64,000 bases of DNA, from NCBI GenBank assembly GCA_017871115.1, contig JAFCIZ010000005.1, positions 3,527,501-3,591,500 of the forward strand, given 5' to 3'. The notes beneath the pieces are model-generated. The model worked only from the letters and a program-made list of their open reading frames with translations, was not told the origin of the DNA and ran no database searches. Below, in pieces: positions 49,282 to 62,200 of the stretch; position 1 is the stretch's first letter; each line of letters opens with the position of its first letter. Source of the stretch: Cunninghamella blakesleeana (taxonomy: Eukaryota > Mucoromycota > Mucoromycetes > Mucorales > Cunninghamellaceae). A program made the translations under genes and the position numbers.

Positions 49282-49667
49282 ATTGACTGATTAAATGGAA
49301 TAAAAAATTGGGAAAAAGAAAAAGAATAAAAAAAATTAATCTGTACAGAGAAAAATTTTATTTATTTTCAGATTTAATTTTTTTTTGCGGGATACTATAA
49401 AAAATTTTCCAAGCCACTTTGATTTTTTAGTTTTCATACGATACGAAATAGTATTACCCAATACAGGAAATAATATAAGCTTGTTCAATGCTATACAAAT
49501 ATTTATTAACACAAGATACAATATTATTAATAATGAATCATATATATAAAAAAGCTAACAAAGTTGATCATTTGATTTTTTTAAGCTGTGAATATTTTTT
49601 AAAGACCGCACAACACGCGCTGAACCAATGTCTATAAGTTTAAATTTTTTAAAAAAATACTTTTTTT
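49282..49667. promoter_or_regulatory. Divergent promoter region: RPS13 and CCA1
   Basis: 386 bases between two divergent housekeeping genes. GCGGGATACTATAAAAAATT (about 49387-49406) lies about 105-125 bases from the RPS13 start. ACCGCACAACACGCGCTGAA (about 49605-49624) lies about 45-65 bases from the CCA1 start and is unusually G/C rich for this window. Roles inferred from position. Confidence 0.5.
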
Positions 49668-51902
49668 ATGGCCTTTTCGCTCTTTCTCTTTCGTTCAACA
49701 TCATCCTATATTACCCAACCTTATTCTAATCGATTAACCCTATACATATTGAAGTCACTTAAAAGATCATATACAGTAATGAATAATACATCGCTTGAAA
49801 CCGGCTCGGCAGCGAGAAATATTGAAACGAAAATATACGGAAAAGCAAAAAATGGTGTTGATATGAAGATCGTTTTAACTAAAAAAGAAACTGATATTTG
49901 TAATCTACTTAAACAAGTCTCTGATTATATTGCAAACGAACGTCCTGATTTACCAAGAATTGAATCTCGTATTGCTGGTGGCTGGGTTCGTGATAAGGTA
50001 ATTTTTTTTAAAAAAAAAAAACTGAAAAGTGACACTCATGACAAAAAATGCATATACATTTACTATTTTTTTTTCTATTTTGATAAATACATATATACAT
50101 CTATATATTCTTCTTAGTTATTGGGTAAAGAATGTCATGATTTAGATATTGCCTTAAATAGTATGATGGGATTTGAATTCGCTCAATACGTTAACAATTA
50201 TCTTCAACAAAATGGTCTTGCTACACGTACTATATCAAAAATTGACAGCAACCCTGCTAAATCCAAACATCTTGAAACAGCCACTACCAAATTATTCGAT
50301 CAAGAAATTGATTTTTGTAATTTACGTACAGAAGTTTATACTGAAGATAGTCGGATTCCTGCAGAAGTGGTAATATTATCCTTCAAAAAGTAAAAAGAAA
50401 AGAAACGATAAATTTAAGAGTTGAATGCTAGTATTTATATGAATTTTATTTTTTAAAATTTTAACTTTATTATTATTATTTATTTATTTATATATAAACA
50501 TTAGACTTTTGGAACACCAACTGAAGATGCATATCGTCGTGATACTACAATTAATAGCTTATTTTATAATATCAACACAAATAGCGTAGAAGATTTTACT
50601 AATCAGGTACTATTCAAAAATATATACATATTCAACCTCTATTTTTTTAAAAAATGTATATATACATATATATTAGTATTGTAAATGTAATATTAAATGA
50701 TTTTGTTTCGATTTTATATTCGTAAATAGGGACTTAGTGATTTAACTAAAGGATTAATTCGTACACCACTTGAGCCATTTGAAACATTTCGTGATGATCC
50801 TTTACGTGTATTAAGGTGTATTCGCTTTGCTAGTCGATTTGGATTTGAAATGGTGCCTGAATTATCAGAAGCAGCTAAATGTGAGACGATTAGGGATGCA
50901 CTTGTAAATAAAATCAGTAAAGAACGTATAGGAACAGAAATTGAAAAAATGTTAAACGGCCCTTCACCATTATTATCTATGAAACTTATTCACCAATATG
51001 GATTATATTCAACCGTATTTGAACCTCCTAAAAATATCTCTCACCCTCCAATGGATGCTTATCAAGCTGTACGAGCTGTAGGCGCTGTCAAATGGTTTAT
51101 TATGGATAACTTGGATAATCAGGAATATCAACAATTACTACAACAAAAATTTATCCATAATAATGACAATATAAATTATTTATTACGACAAGTAGAAAAT
51201 GATGATGAAAGACATACCTTATACTTGGGAGCATCTCTATTACCTTATTTAAATATCACTGTGGAATTAAAAAAAAAGACTTCGCCAGCTGTAGAATTAA
51301 TTATACGTGATTCACTCAAATTAAAAAATCAAATTATAAATACCATCAATACTTTATTCCGTGGCATTAATATTTTTAAAGAAGCTTCTAATCATCACCA
51401 TTATACACAAAGCAATATATCAAGATCTGAATTAGGTATGATTATTAGAGATATTGGTGCCCTTTGGAAAACATCTTTAAAGTTGGCACTTATTCACGAT
51501 TTAATATCTTTGGATATTGATTGGGAGCATCCTGACCAGTTGGATATAAATTTTAAAGATGCTGAACACATCATCAGCAAGTATTCATCTTTATTACATC
51601 AAGCTAAATCATATGGCATTGAAGATTCTCATACATGGAAACCCATCATTGATGTAAATAATAATAATAATAATAATGAATTATTATAAGGGCTATTTAA
51701 TAACAACTACTATTATGTTTATATTATTATTTATTTATTATAGGGTAAAAAAGCAACACAATTACTAGGATTAAAACCAGGACCAGTAGTCCAAGAACTA
51801 TTAAAAACAACAATGATCTGGCAATTTGAAAATCCTCAAGGGACTGTAGATGAATGTGCTACTATGCTAAAAAATTATTGGGATAACAAGCAACAATCGT
51901 AA
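49668..51902 (+). CDS. CCA1: tRNA nucleotidyltransferase (CCA-adding enzyme)
   Basis: Five exons (49668-49997, 50118-50369, 50505-50606, 50730-51653, 51744-51902) give 588 residues. The enzyme adds and repairs the 3' CCA end of tRNAs. Class II nucleotidyltransferase motifs are intact: RIAGGWVRDK, then HDLDIAL with the metal-binding DxD, AYRRDTTINSLFYN, and DPLRVLRCIRFASRFGFE. The first ~37 residues (SLFLFRSTSSYITQPYSNRL, ILKSLKRSY) are basic and hydroxylated like a mitochondrial presequence, and a second Met at residue 38 precedes the conserved region. Yeast CCA1 uses alternative starts to supply mitochondria and cytosol/nucleus, and this N-terminus suggests the same. The final exon adds the C-terminal tRNA-tail-binding part. 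Confidence 0.96.
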
Positions 51903-52112
51903 TACATACATTGTAAAATTTATGATTATTAATAAATTCGATTATCCATATATACATTATTTTTTTTTAAGCTAAGCCCTTGTTTTTAAAATTTTAACTT
52001 TTTCCCAATTTTTTATTTTTCATTTCTTCCTTCCTTTTCTTTTCTTTTCATCTCAATTTTTTTCCTACTCTTTATTCATTTTATCCCTCTAAGACATTGA
52101 TTCATTTTAATC

Positions 52113-53683
52113 ATGAAGCCAGAATATATTCTTCAAAGACCTATTGGCATGTTTGAAAAAAACCAAATAGCAAAGCAACTCACCAAAGGCTATGCTTCAG
52201 TTACCTTAACAGCCATTTTGGACCACCCTTCACGGCCATCGTCTCCAGCAGAACCAGAATCAATGACACATTTCTATAAAAAACAACTTTATCCAGCTTT
52301 AAACCTTTTAATCCAATCACATCCTATGCTTCAGCTATGTGTACTCAATGCAGATCAGCCTTCAGCTCGATTTGTCCAACTTACTACTTTAAATTTGAAT
52401 GACTTGGTAATTGTCAGTGAAAATGATCGCTATTGGGAAACTGAATGCCAAAAGCGTATTATTACCAATGAATGTCAACATGAATTTGATTTATTTGCTC
52501 TAAAACCTTTATGGCGTTTACATGTGTCAGCCCACTCCGACCGATCGGACCAATGCAGCATTACATTTACTGTGCAACATGTTATCGCTGACGGATTAAG
52601 GTACAGATGATCAAATATTTATTTTTTTAATTATTAATTATATTACGATTTGCTTATTTGATATAAAATGACTCACTTCTTTTTTGTCATCATCCTTTTT
52701 TTTTACTTTTATATAGTACACTGATTGTTTGGAAAGATTTATTGCGTTATCTTAATAATCAGCAACAATATCAAACATCATTTAATAATATAGATATCAC
52801 CTCAGCTTATTTTGATACCAGCAATCCATGCAACGTACCTTTACCAATTGAACAACGCAATGCACCCAAAGATCCTAATGTAAAACCTGCACCTCCAGTA
52901 CCAGAAGATGGTTGGGAAGGGGATTTTCCTGCGCCTGAAAATGAACAACTTGACACTGTTCTTCATTTCATGCAGATAGGAGGTGATACTTGGTCACGAT
53001 TAATTCAAAAATCAAAACAACATCAAGTATCATTACATGCTATTATATATTCAGCTTATTTATTATCATGGATATCCGTTTATTCCAATATATCCGTTAA
53101 AACTGTTACAGCAATTAATTGTCGCCCTTTTTGTGATCCACCAGTAGCTAATGATGAATTAGGTATCTTTTTTGGAAGATTTGAATATGGATGGCCAAAA
53201 GAAACTCTACTCCCTTTTATGGAACAAGACAATAATGTAACATCGTCATCGTCATCTTCTTCTTTTTGGAAATTAGCTAAATTATATCATCAATTGGTTC
53301 AAGAAAATAAATTATTGACTTGTCAACGGTCATTATTAATGGAAGATGCTTTACCCACTTATCCTGAATCGTATTGTAATGTTTGGTACCAGTCAAGGAA
53401 AACATTTAAAATGGGAAGAAGCGGAGGATTAAATATTTCTGACCTTGGTAAATTTGTTCAAGATGAAAAAAATGATGAAGGAAGAAATAAATGGGTATTA
53501 AATAATCTATGGTTTTGTCAATCAGCTCATATCTATGCTACTGTCATTGCAGTAAATGTAGTTACTTCCAATGGTAATATGAATGCAACAATTACTTGGC
53601 AACGTGGATCGATAATTGAAGAAAAAGCATTAAAATTTTTGGAAAATTTTAAACAAAGATTAGAAAATGAAGCATTAGAATGA
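52113..53683 (+). CDS. Alcohol O-acetyltransferase / condensation-fold acyltransferase
   Basis: Two exons (52113-52600 and 52717-53683) give 484 residues. The fold is that of the BAHD/condensation/AATase superfamily: the catalytic H-x3-D-G motif HVIADGLS lies at about residues 156-163 across the splice site. The N-terminal LQRPIGMFEK resembles the start of fungal AATase-family proteins. A second-half segment HAIIYSAYLLSWISVYSN, INCRPF and LGIFFGRFEYGW, then NISDLGKF, corresponds to the C-terminal half of the fold. Yeast Atf1/Atf2 members acetylate alcohols or sterols using acetyl-CoA. No membrane segment or signal peptide is seen. The substrate cannot be read from sequence, so this is named by fold. 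Confidence 0.8.
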
Positions 53684-53791
53684 ATTTTTTTTATTACTAT
53701 TATTTCTCTTTCCATTTAATATTTTTTTTTTAAAAAAAAAGTAAATAAATTATTTTATTATTACTATTATATGTTTTTTAAATATTGAAAT

Positions 53792-54423
53792 ATGACAAAC
53801 ACTCGTTTAAAAGCTGCTATTGCAGATGAACATCCGGTAATAAAAGAATAAACACAATAAACAATGGCCTTTTGTACTTATTTTACATGAATAATAATAA
53901 TAATAATAATAATAATAGGAGTGGGTTATTCCTCGAGCTTGTCAGAGCCAAGCGTATAAAACGGGAATATATTTAGCAAGTAAAATGTTATACCTAACGT
54001 CATACTTCATTTAAAAACAGCTAACTCATTTCCTTATTCCATAGTTTTCACCGGGCTTATAGCAAGTAATGTTTATTTAAAATACATACAGATACGCATA
54101 CTCACCCTTAAATACCCATTTTTCAACACGTTTGCTTAATTTTTTATATATTTCTTATTGCTATTATTACCATTATTATTGTTATTACTATTATTATTAT
54201 CATTATTATTATAGTTCCAATATCAAAGAATCTAGGATTAAATAAAAATAAAGCCGTTTTTTCAGCACTAGGTATTAAACTGAGCATATATACAACAAAT
54301 TATTGATTATATATTTATTCATTCATATAATTATTTTTTAAATAAATAGGAATATCAAGTTTAAGTGGTTATGTTACGTCGAGGATAGCATACCGATATT
54401 GTCGATTGGATGATATTGAATAA
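53792..54423 (+). CDS. Small two-helix membrane protein, OCIA-domain-like
   Basis: Five short exons (53792-53836, 53919-53979, 54045-54065, 54215-54271, 54350-54423) give 85 residues; the third is only 21 nt. After a polar start (MTNTRLKAAIADEHPEWVIP) comes ACQSQAYKTGIYLAIFTGLI, a hydrophobic helix, a short loop KNLGLNKNKA, and a second glycine/serine-patterned helix, FSALGISSLSGYVTSRIAY, ending RYCRLDDIE. The order Cys-x-hydrophobic helix-loop-helix with GY-x3-R/K-x-x-Y-x-x-C resembles the OCIA domain of mitochondrial/endosomal OCIAD proteins, but similarity is weak. All five exons join in frame with normal GT-AG sites, which supports a real gene despite its size. Confidence 0.65.
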
Positions 54424-54646
54424 AAATTCGACTTTTTAAAAGAAAAGTATAATTAAAATAGGTTTAAATATAATATTCGCCACGCAAAAATTATTTTTTA
54501 TAAGAAAAAATTCAATTTTTGATCTTCCGAATTTTGATAAAAACACTATAAAGAAAATCCAAATCCAAAATAAATTTTATACTTTCTTCTCTTTCTCTTT
54601 TTTATTTCTTAATAAAAAAATAATAAAATATAATATATATTAATAT

Positions 54647-55881
54647 ATGGCAGCAAATTATTGGGCATCTACACAAAAGTAAATATATACATACACATAA
54701 ACGTAAAAAGAAAAAAAAGAAAGTAGCTTATTATCAACAATACGCTTTATAATATACTAATACCATAATTTATTTTTAAACAAATGTGTACGTATTTTTA
54801 TTATATATTAAATTAGGAATCACTGGCAAATTGATCGATTAACTTTAGCACAAAGTAGAGAAGAAGATTTAAAGTTATTAACAGAAAGTGAATATATTAA
54901 ATTAAAAATATGGTTTTGTAAACGTAAGTTATAAAAAACTATATATAAAATCAGTAACAATTAATATAATAACAAAGTGTACTAACAATAATAATAATAT
55001 TAATAATATTAATAATAATAATAATATATTAGTGATGCAGGATATAGCTAAAAGATTTCAACTAAAACAACAAGTTGTTGCAACAGCTTTTGTCTATTTT
55101 AAAAGATTTTATATAAAGTAATATATACATATATATGTATAGGACACGCATATCTAGCTATATTAATATACTGAATCAATATCTTTTTTAAAAACAACCC
55201 TTTAATAGCAATTCTTTACGTTCAACAGACCCATTACTTGTTTTAGTAACCTGTGTTTATTTAGCATCAAAAATTGAAGAATGTCCTGTCCATATTAAAA
55301 TGATTACTCAAGAGGCCAAAGTTGCTTTTCAAGGTAAATTATAAGCTTATTTAAAAATAAAGAATTATAGCTATTAAAAAAAAAGATTATTCAGCTCATT
55401 CCTCCTCCTATTTTTTATATATGAAGATTTTTATGGTGGATTTCCATATGATAGCTCCAAAGTGGCAGAATTTGAATTTTATTTATTAGAAGAATTAGAA
55501 TTTTACCTTATTGTATGGCATCCCTATAGATCCTTAACAAGCATATGTCAAGAACTTGGTATGCGAGAGCAGGGATTACAATTTGCATGGTTTATTCTTA
55601 ACGATGCTTATAGGACGGATATTGTCTTATTATATCCACCTCATTTAATTGCTTTAGCAGCTCTTTATTTAACCATTGTATTAAATCATGCTGATTTTGC
55701 ACCTGGATCCGTAGGTGATCGCTCTGATATGAAACAGTGGTTTGCCGATTTAAATGTAGAAATTGATACTATTATAGAAATAACACAAGAAATATTATCA
55801 ATTTATGAAATTTGGGCTGACTGGAAAGAAGAAAAGATGATGTCTTTATGGAAAGAATTTAAAACTAAGCCTTTAACATAA
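54647..55881 (+). CDS. SSN8: Cyclin C, Mediator kinase-module subunit
   Basis: Five exons (54647-54678, 54817-54923, 55033-55117, 55209-55333, 55427-55881) give 267 residues. MAANYWASTQKNHWQIDRL is the highly conserved N-terminus of Cyclin C. The first cyclin box contains QVVATAFVYFKRFYIKNSLR, DPLLVLVTCVYLASKIEECP (with the KIEE typical of Cyclin C) and IKMITQEAK. The second box runs LEELEFYLIVWHPYRSL to VLLYPPHLIALAALYL. Cyclin C with Cdk8/Ssn3 phosphorylates Pol II and transcription factors; in fungi it also has a mitochondrial stress role. The short 5' flank (223 bases from the previous gene) contains TTCGCCACGCAAAAATT and TTCCGAATTTTGAT. Confidence 0.96.
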
Positions 55882-56863
55882 ATACATATTCATTTTTATT
55901 TACTATATATTTATTTTTGATATCATGACGCCTTTACTATTATTATTATTTTTCATTTTTTTTTTCTTTTTCATTTTTTATTTTTTATTATTATCATATG
56001 TATGAATTATATACACTGTACATATATGTTTTTTTTTTTTTTCTTAAAATATATAATCCCTTGATTATATGATACGTGCACATTTTATTAAACTCCAATC
56101 ACTCATTATCACCATCAACAATTAATATTTTATGGCGAGAGTATTCTTCATCTTTGGAATTATTGGGAAAAAAAAGTTGAAATTCAAATGTAAATGTATA
56201 TTTTACTTTAAAAGAGTTGTTTATGTATAAAAAAATGTGTAACAACTTGGATCGGTATCATGTTACTTTACCACGATGATTATAATTTTTATTTTGTTGG
56301 TAATGATGAAAAGAATATCTAATATGAATCACAAGTACTCTTTTTTCCATTATTAATTTCTTTTTATGGTTAATCTTTTTTAATAATATCGATATGGTGT
56401 ATTCTTTTTTATTATTTTTATTTTATTTTATATAAATTAAATTAGGTATATATATATATATATATACGTGCATGTGTGTGTATGCGTGTGCGTGTGCAAA
56501 CTTTTATATATATATATATATAAATGGATTGAAATATTTTAAGTTGGTCATTTTATATTAATAACTGGTATATTTTTTTTTATCATTAATATTATCAACA
56601 AATCATTTTCATTAAAGTTAAGGAAGGAAATCTTATCGGATCTTTAACTTTTATCTTTAACCATTCTCCAATTGGATGATCAATGTTCAAATTGACTCAC
56701 AATATCAAAGGTTTCTTTTTTTATAAAAAAATATTTTTTTAAATTCTTTCTCCTCTCCCCTTAGCATATTTTTACCTTCTTCTTTTCGTTTTCTTTCTTT
56801 TTTTTTCAATATTTATTTATTTTATTTTCAAAAAAATATAAAACTTTTCAATATATAATAAAT
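55882..56863. other. Intergenic region upstream of aspartokinase
   Basis: A/T rich. A (TA)n run, a mixed TG/CG alternating purine-pyrimidine tract and another (TA)n run follow one another at 56447-56523. T/C-rich leader at about 56750-56820, before the aspartokinase start. No coding signal. Confidence 0.6.
56447..56523. repeat. Compound alternating purine-pyrimidine tract
   Basis: TA repeats flank a GTGCATGTGTGTGTATGCGT type segment (about 56466-56498), giving more than 70 bases of nearly continuous alternating purine/pyrimidine about 350-400 bases upstream of the aspartokinase start. Such tracts can adopt Z-form DNA under negative supercoiling; here that is inference. Confidence 0.7.
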
Positions 56864-58871
56864 ATGCCTGCTACTGAACCTAAATATCACAATATGTCTG
56901 ATTTACCTTGGGTTGTGCAAAAGTTTGGTGGCACTAGTGTTGGTAAATTCTTAGACAATATAGCTAATCAAGTAGTCAAGTAAGTTCTATTATCAAAATA
57001 TAAATAAAATAAAATAAAAAAATAAAAAGAATTGGAGAGAAGAATAAAAAGAAGGGAATAACAATAGTAAATAAAGATAAAAAAGAAAAAGAAAACAATA
57101 TATATTTCATGACTTTTTCTTATATTATGCATACATATAGAAATCTAAAAATTCTAAATGATTTTCATACCTTTATTTATTTATCTTTATTAGGGAATAT
57201 GTCAAACAAAATAGATTAGTAGTCGTTTGTTCAGCAAGAAGTGGAGAAAATAAACAAAATGGAACAACCAATAGATTGATTCGTGCCGCTACATATGCTT
57301 TAAAGCCTGGGTGTAATGATTATTTACAAGTATTAGATGATATTTTAAATGATCATTTGCAAGTTGCTAATGATTTAATTAAAGATGAAACTATAAAAAA
57401 TGAATTGATCTCTGATATTAAACATGATTGTACAAAACTTAAATCTTTCTTGGAAGCTGCTCAAATTATTAATGAAATATCTCCTCGATCTCGTGACATT
57501 ATTATTGGTGCTGGTGAAAAATTATCTTGTCGTATTGTTACTGCTGTATTAAGGGATAGAGTAAGTTTATTTTATTAAGAAAGAAAGAAAGAAAAGAAAT
57601 TGAAAAATTGAAAATGAATATATTAATAATATTCAATTTTTTGTTTTATTTTGTTTTGTTTAATAGGATGTTGATGCTGAATTCGTATCATTAGATAATA
57701 TCATCGATCGTGAATTTGAAGTATTAGATCAATCCTTTTACGATTATTTAGCTAAAAAAATGGCAGATGCTGTATTAAGGTGTGGTAATAAGGTTCCCGT
57801 TGTCACAGGTAATTTATATATATAAAAAGAAAGTAAAAAAAAAAAAAATAGAAAAGAAAAGGAAAGGATAGTAATTATGAATGTTATATTAACACCGTCA
57901 TATTTTATTTTATTGTGTTTTACTTATATATATATATATATATATTATATAATAAAGGGTTCTTTGGTATTGTACCTGGTTCTCTATTAAATACAGTAGG
58001 TAGAGGTTACACAGATCTATGTGCTGCTTTGACAGCAGTTGGGCTTGGAGCTGAAGAACTTCAAATTTGGAAAGAAGTGGATGGTATTTTCACAGCCGAT
58101 CCTCGTAAAGTCAAATCAGCACGTCTTTTACCTATCATTACACCCGAAGAAGCAGCCGAATTAACATACTATGGATCTGAAGTCATTCACCCTTTTACAA
58201 TGGAACAGGTTATTCGATCCCATATCCCTATTCGTATTAAAAATGTTGAAAACCCAAGAGGCCAAGGTACAGTTGTTTTCCCTACAGATATTGTCAATAA
58301 AGATGGTACAGCAACCCCTCCTCATTCCCCTAAAGTATTGGCCGAAAATGGCTATTCCTTGGATTTAACGAGAAAGTACCCTACCGCTGTAACAATTAAA
58401 GATGGTGTGATTGTACTTAATGTTCATTCTAATCGTAAAAGCGTTAGTCATGGGTTCTTTGCTAAGATCTTTTCTACTTTGGATCGGTATGGTGTGGTAG
58501 TGGACTTAATTTCTACTTCGGAAGTACATGTATCAATGGCATTAGGTGTGGATAGTAGTGATAAGGATTTAGAACGTGTAATTGAAGGATTACGTACCGT
58601 AGGTGTGGTGGATGTATTAAAAAATATGGCCATTCTATCTTTGGTTGGTAAACAAATGAAAAACATGGTTGGTATTGCTGGAATGATGTTTACTACGTTA
58701 GCTTCTGCTGGTGTTAATATTGAAATGATTTCCCAAGGTGCTTCTGAAATTAATATATCTTGTGTTATTGAAGAATCTTGTGCTGTTACTGCTATGAATG
58801 TTATTCATGATCAATTATTAAGTAAAAAAAGTAAACTTATTTTGCCAACTCTTAAAAATGCATTAGATTAA
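56864..58871 (+). CDS. HOM3: Aspartokinase
   Basis: Four exons (56864-56979, 57194-57560, 57667-57808, 57958-58871) give 512 residues, near yeast Hom3 (527). The enzyme phosphorylates aspartate, the first committed step to threonine, methionine and homoserine. The substrate site KFGGTSVGKF starts at residue 20. GAGEKLSCRIV, GRGYTDLCAA and VDGIFTADPRKV are the family's conserved kinase-domain blocks. Two ACT regulatory domains fill the C-terminus (VIVLNVHSNRKSVSHGFFAK and MVGIAGMMFTTLASAGVNIE, with EINISCVIEE), indicating feedback control, by threonine in yeast. The exon 4 acceptor is AAAG after a (TA)n run, less canonical than others but required for frame. Confidence 0.97.
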
Positions 58872-59212
58872 AATGGATAGATATTTTATTTACATATATA
58901 TTATCCTTGTATTTATTATTCTTTTATTTCATTTTATACTTTACATAAATATTAATAATTTATATTCTCTCTTTATTTTGTATTTATATCTTTTTTTTAT
59001 TAAATAAAAATCATCAACCAATTGAAAAAATATGCTAAACGGATAAAAAAAAGCCGAATTTCTTCGGCGGACTTTTTTAAATTTTATTTTATTTTTTTTC
59101 CTCAATCTTTTCCTTTATCACTCTCTTTTCACTTTTTTTTTTTTGGTGTCGATATATTATTGCCCTTGATTATCATTTATTAATATTTATTACACTCATT
59201 TTAAATATATAA
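58872..59212. promoter_or_regulatory. Promoter region of the Zn2Cys6 factor
   Basis: 341 bases between aspartokinase and the next gene. The left part is the aspartokinase 3' flank. The palindrome at 59053-59070 is the only G/C-rich block. T/C-rich leader sequence lies between it and the ATG. Confidence 0.5.
59053..59070. promoter_or_regulatory. GCCGAA-TTTC-TTCGGC palindrome, CCG-N8-CGG
   Basis: A perfect six-base inverted repeat around four bases, followed directly by another CGG. Read as triplets it is CCG-N8-CGG (59054-59056 and 59065-59067), the everted arrangement recognised by some dimeric zinc-cluster factors. It lies about 145-160 bases upstream of the start of a zinc-cluster factor, suggesting autoregulation; untested inference. 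Confidence 0.45.
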
Positions 59213-62200
59213 ATGCTACCCTACCCTCCACTTACAACGATGTCTAATATTCGCCCAAATTCTAATTTTAATATTCAAAGACCAGCACCTATAATGCGAA
59301 ATAAACGAACTAGAGCAAAAAGAAGCTGTGATCAATGTAGAAAGAAAAAAATACGTTGTGATGCTGATATTAAAAAGCCTTGTACAGGTTGTCATAATTC
59401 TGGTATGCAATGTGAATTTCTTGTTGAACAAAAAAAGAGAGGACCAGCTACAGGGTAACTATACATGGATATATTCAATTCGTAGAAATATACCTACATT
59501 GTATTACAACAAAAAGATACAAAAAAGGAAGAAAAATAATAATAATATTTGTAATATAAATATTAACAACAAAATACATATATAATTTTTTATTTTTTAT
59601 TCAGATATTCTTCAAGGAAAAGCAATTATGTCGAAACATTAGAGAATAGATTGAAAAGAATGGAAGCTATGTTAACAAATATGACTCAGGAAAAAGAAAC
59701 AGCTTTGCATAATAATGTGACCAATGATACTTGCTCAGAAACGTCAACTTCAACGAATGACATTGAAAATTCACCGAATAGTATCTCAGAATCTTTAATG
59801 TATTCACCAAGTACAACCAATATAACTCCCAACAATAATAACAACAATAGTAATAATAATGATAATACATCAAAAGAAAAAAATGAAAAGGAAAAGGAAA
59901 AGGGCGATTTTTTTTGTGATGATATCATTAGTGCTACGGATGAATTGACAGATAAATTTGATAAGGTTAATATTACAGATTATCAACAAACAAGATACCT
60001 TGGTATGAGTGCAGGTTTACATTTATTAAATGAAAAACTATTCTCAAGTAACAAAAAACATCACAATAACAATGGTGAATTATCTTTTTTTATACAGAAA
60101 CTAAACAATGATGAAGATGAACACATAATTATAAAATCAACAACTAATAAGAAAGTACGACAAGGACAGAATTGTGCTCAGTATATCGAAGCATTAAATA
60201 TACCATATGTTAATCAAATTCGTGCAGATTATTTAATAGAAACGTAATTAATATATAAAAATAGCCATTAATATTATCATGATTATTATTTTTTTATTTT
60301 TTTATTGTTATTATTAATAATCTCATTAATTCTTCTATGTTTATATATTAGATATTTCACTTATTGCCACCCTTTATGTCCAGTTATTAACAAAATGGCC
60401 TTTTTAGAACAATATTATTATCAAGATCCTTGTCCACCAGATGAATATTTATTTTGTGTAATATGTGCTATTGGTATACAAATACTATTGATCTCAAAAA
60501 GAGTAAATTGGTTACCTTGTATGTTGGATTTGGATGAAGAAAACTTGACTTTTATGAAAGAATCATTTGAAAAAAAAGGACAGGAAATATTTGAAATTTA
60601 TTATAGACGTTCAAGAATTAGTACATTACAAACTCTTATACTTTTTGCTGCATATGGTGATATTCTTAATTGTCAAACTGAACTTGGAATTTATTGGCTT
60701 CTCACAGGAAATGCTATTAGAATGGTAATTAATTATAATACTAAAAATACCAGTATTAATATTAATAAAGTATTCCTATAACATTACTAACATATATTAT
60801 AATCAATAGGCTCAAGATCTTGGTCTACATTGTAATTCATCTAAATTACAAATACCAAAGCCAGAGATGGAACAAAGACGGCGTATTTGGCATATGATAT
60901 ATATGATAGATCGAATGGTAAAATGATATAAGATAAAATGATATAAAGTTTTAAAATAAATAAGCAATACGTATTAAATATCCATATGAATAACTTCGTA
61001 TCAATATAAATAATATATATATTATTTTTATTTTATTAAAAAATATTGATATTCATAGGTAGCTGCAGCATATGGGCGTCCAGTTTCAATACAAGATAGT
61101 GATTGTGATGTGGAAATGCCATCAATATATGAAATAGAGCCACTTTACAATAAACCACTTGCAAGCCGTCCATTTATTCCTGAAATAATATTACAAACTC
61201 AATCCGATATTATGAATAAAAAACCAATATACGCTTACTTCTATCATTCTACATCTTTATGCCAATTATTTGGACAGATTTTATCTAGCCTTCACGTCTC
61301 ACGAACAAAATCATCATCTATTCAACTTCAACAACTTGCTGGAAGACTAGATCAAAAACTAAATGAATGGAGAATTAATTTACCATCCTACTTATTTTAT
61401 GATGTAAAAAATCCTTCGGAACAGACATCGGATTCAGGTAATCAATCAACCCTTTCTTATATTTTTATTTTATTTAATCATAAAAATAAAAATAAAAATA
61501 AAATAAAAAATTAATTTAATTAATTCTTCCACTTTTTCTTTTCTTTTTTCTTCTCTTTTTAACATATATAGAATTATTATTTTTATTTTATAACTGCACA
61601 CTACTACTACTATACCGTCCATTTATTACTAACAACGGTAAATGTAACGATTGTGATTTTGCATACAATTCTCTTCGTATATGTACTGTGGCAGCAAATA
61701 ATATTCTTTTAGTATCAGAATATCTGAACAAATTTGTCCTTTGTAGTATTCCTTGTGGTATACCGGTTTAGTAAGCGAGCATAGTTACCTTATTATATTT
61801 TTTTTTCTTTTTTATTATTGTATTTTTTTAAACTGGTATTTTATTTTTATTATACTATTATTTAGTTCTTTGTTTCAAGCCGCCGTTATATATGTTGTTA
61901 GTGCAAAAGGGGAAAAAAATCACTTATCTCATCAAGCTCTTAAAAGTCTATTACGATGCGCTCAAATGATTAAAAATAAAGGAAGAATTGGTGCTAGTTT
62001 ATTAGCTCAACAAATATCGGTAGTATTACAATCGTTAGAAGCACGTGTTTCTCATGAAATTAATGAACGAGGATTACCCACTGCTCATTATGAAAATACA
62101 GCGGCATCAGCAGCAACAACAGAGGAATGTAAAACTGTTTCAGATAATGTGAAAGATGAAATTATACGGAATCCTAACTATGCAAATCAATTACAACAAG

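Noticed and set aside
59686..59928. Minus-strand frames with Leu/Tyr runs opposite the Zn2Cys6 factor
   Set aside because: Antisense shadow of the Asn/Ser/Thr-rich linker in exon 2.
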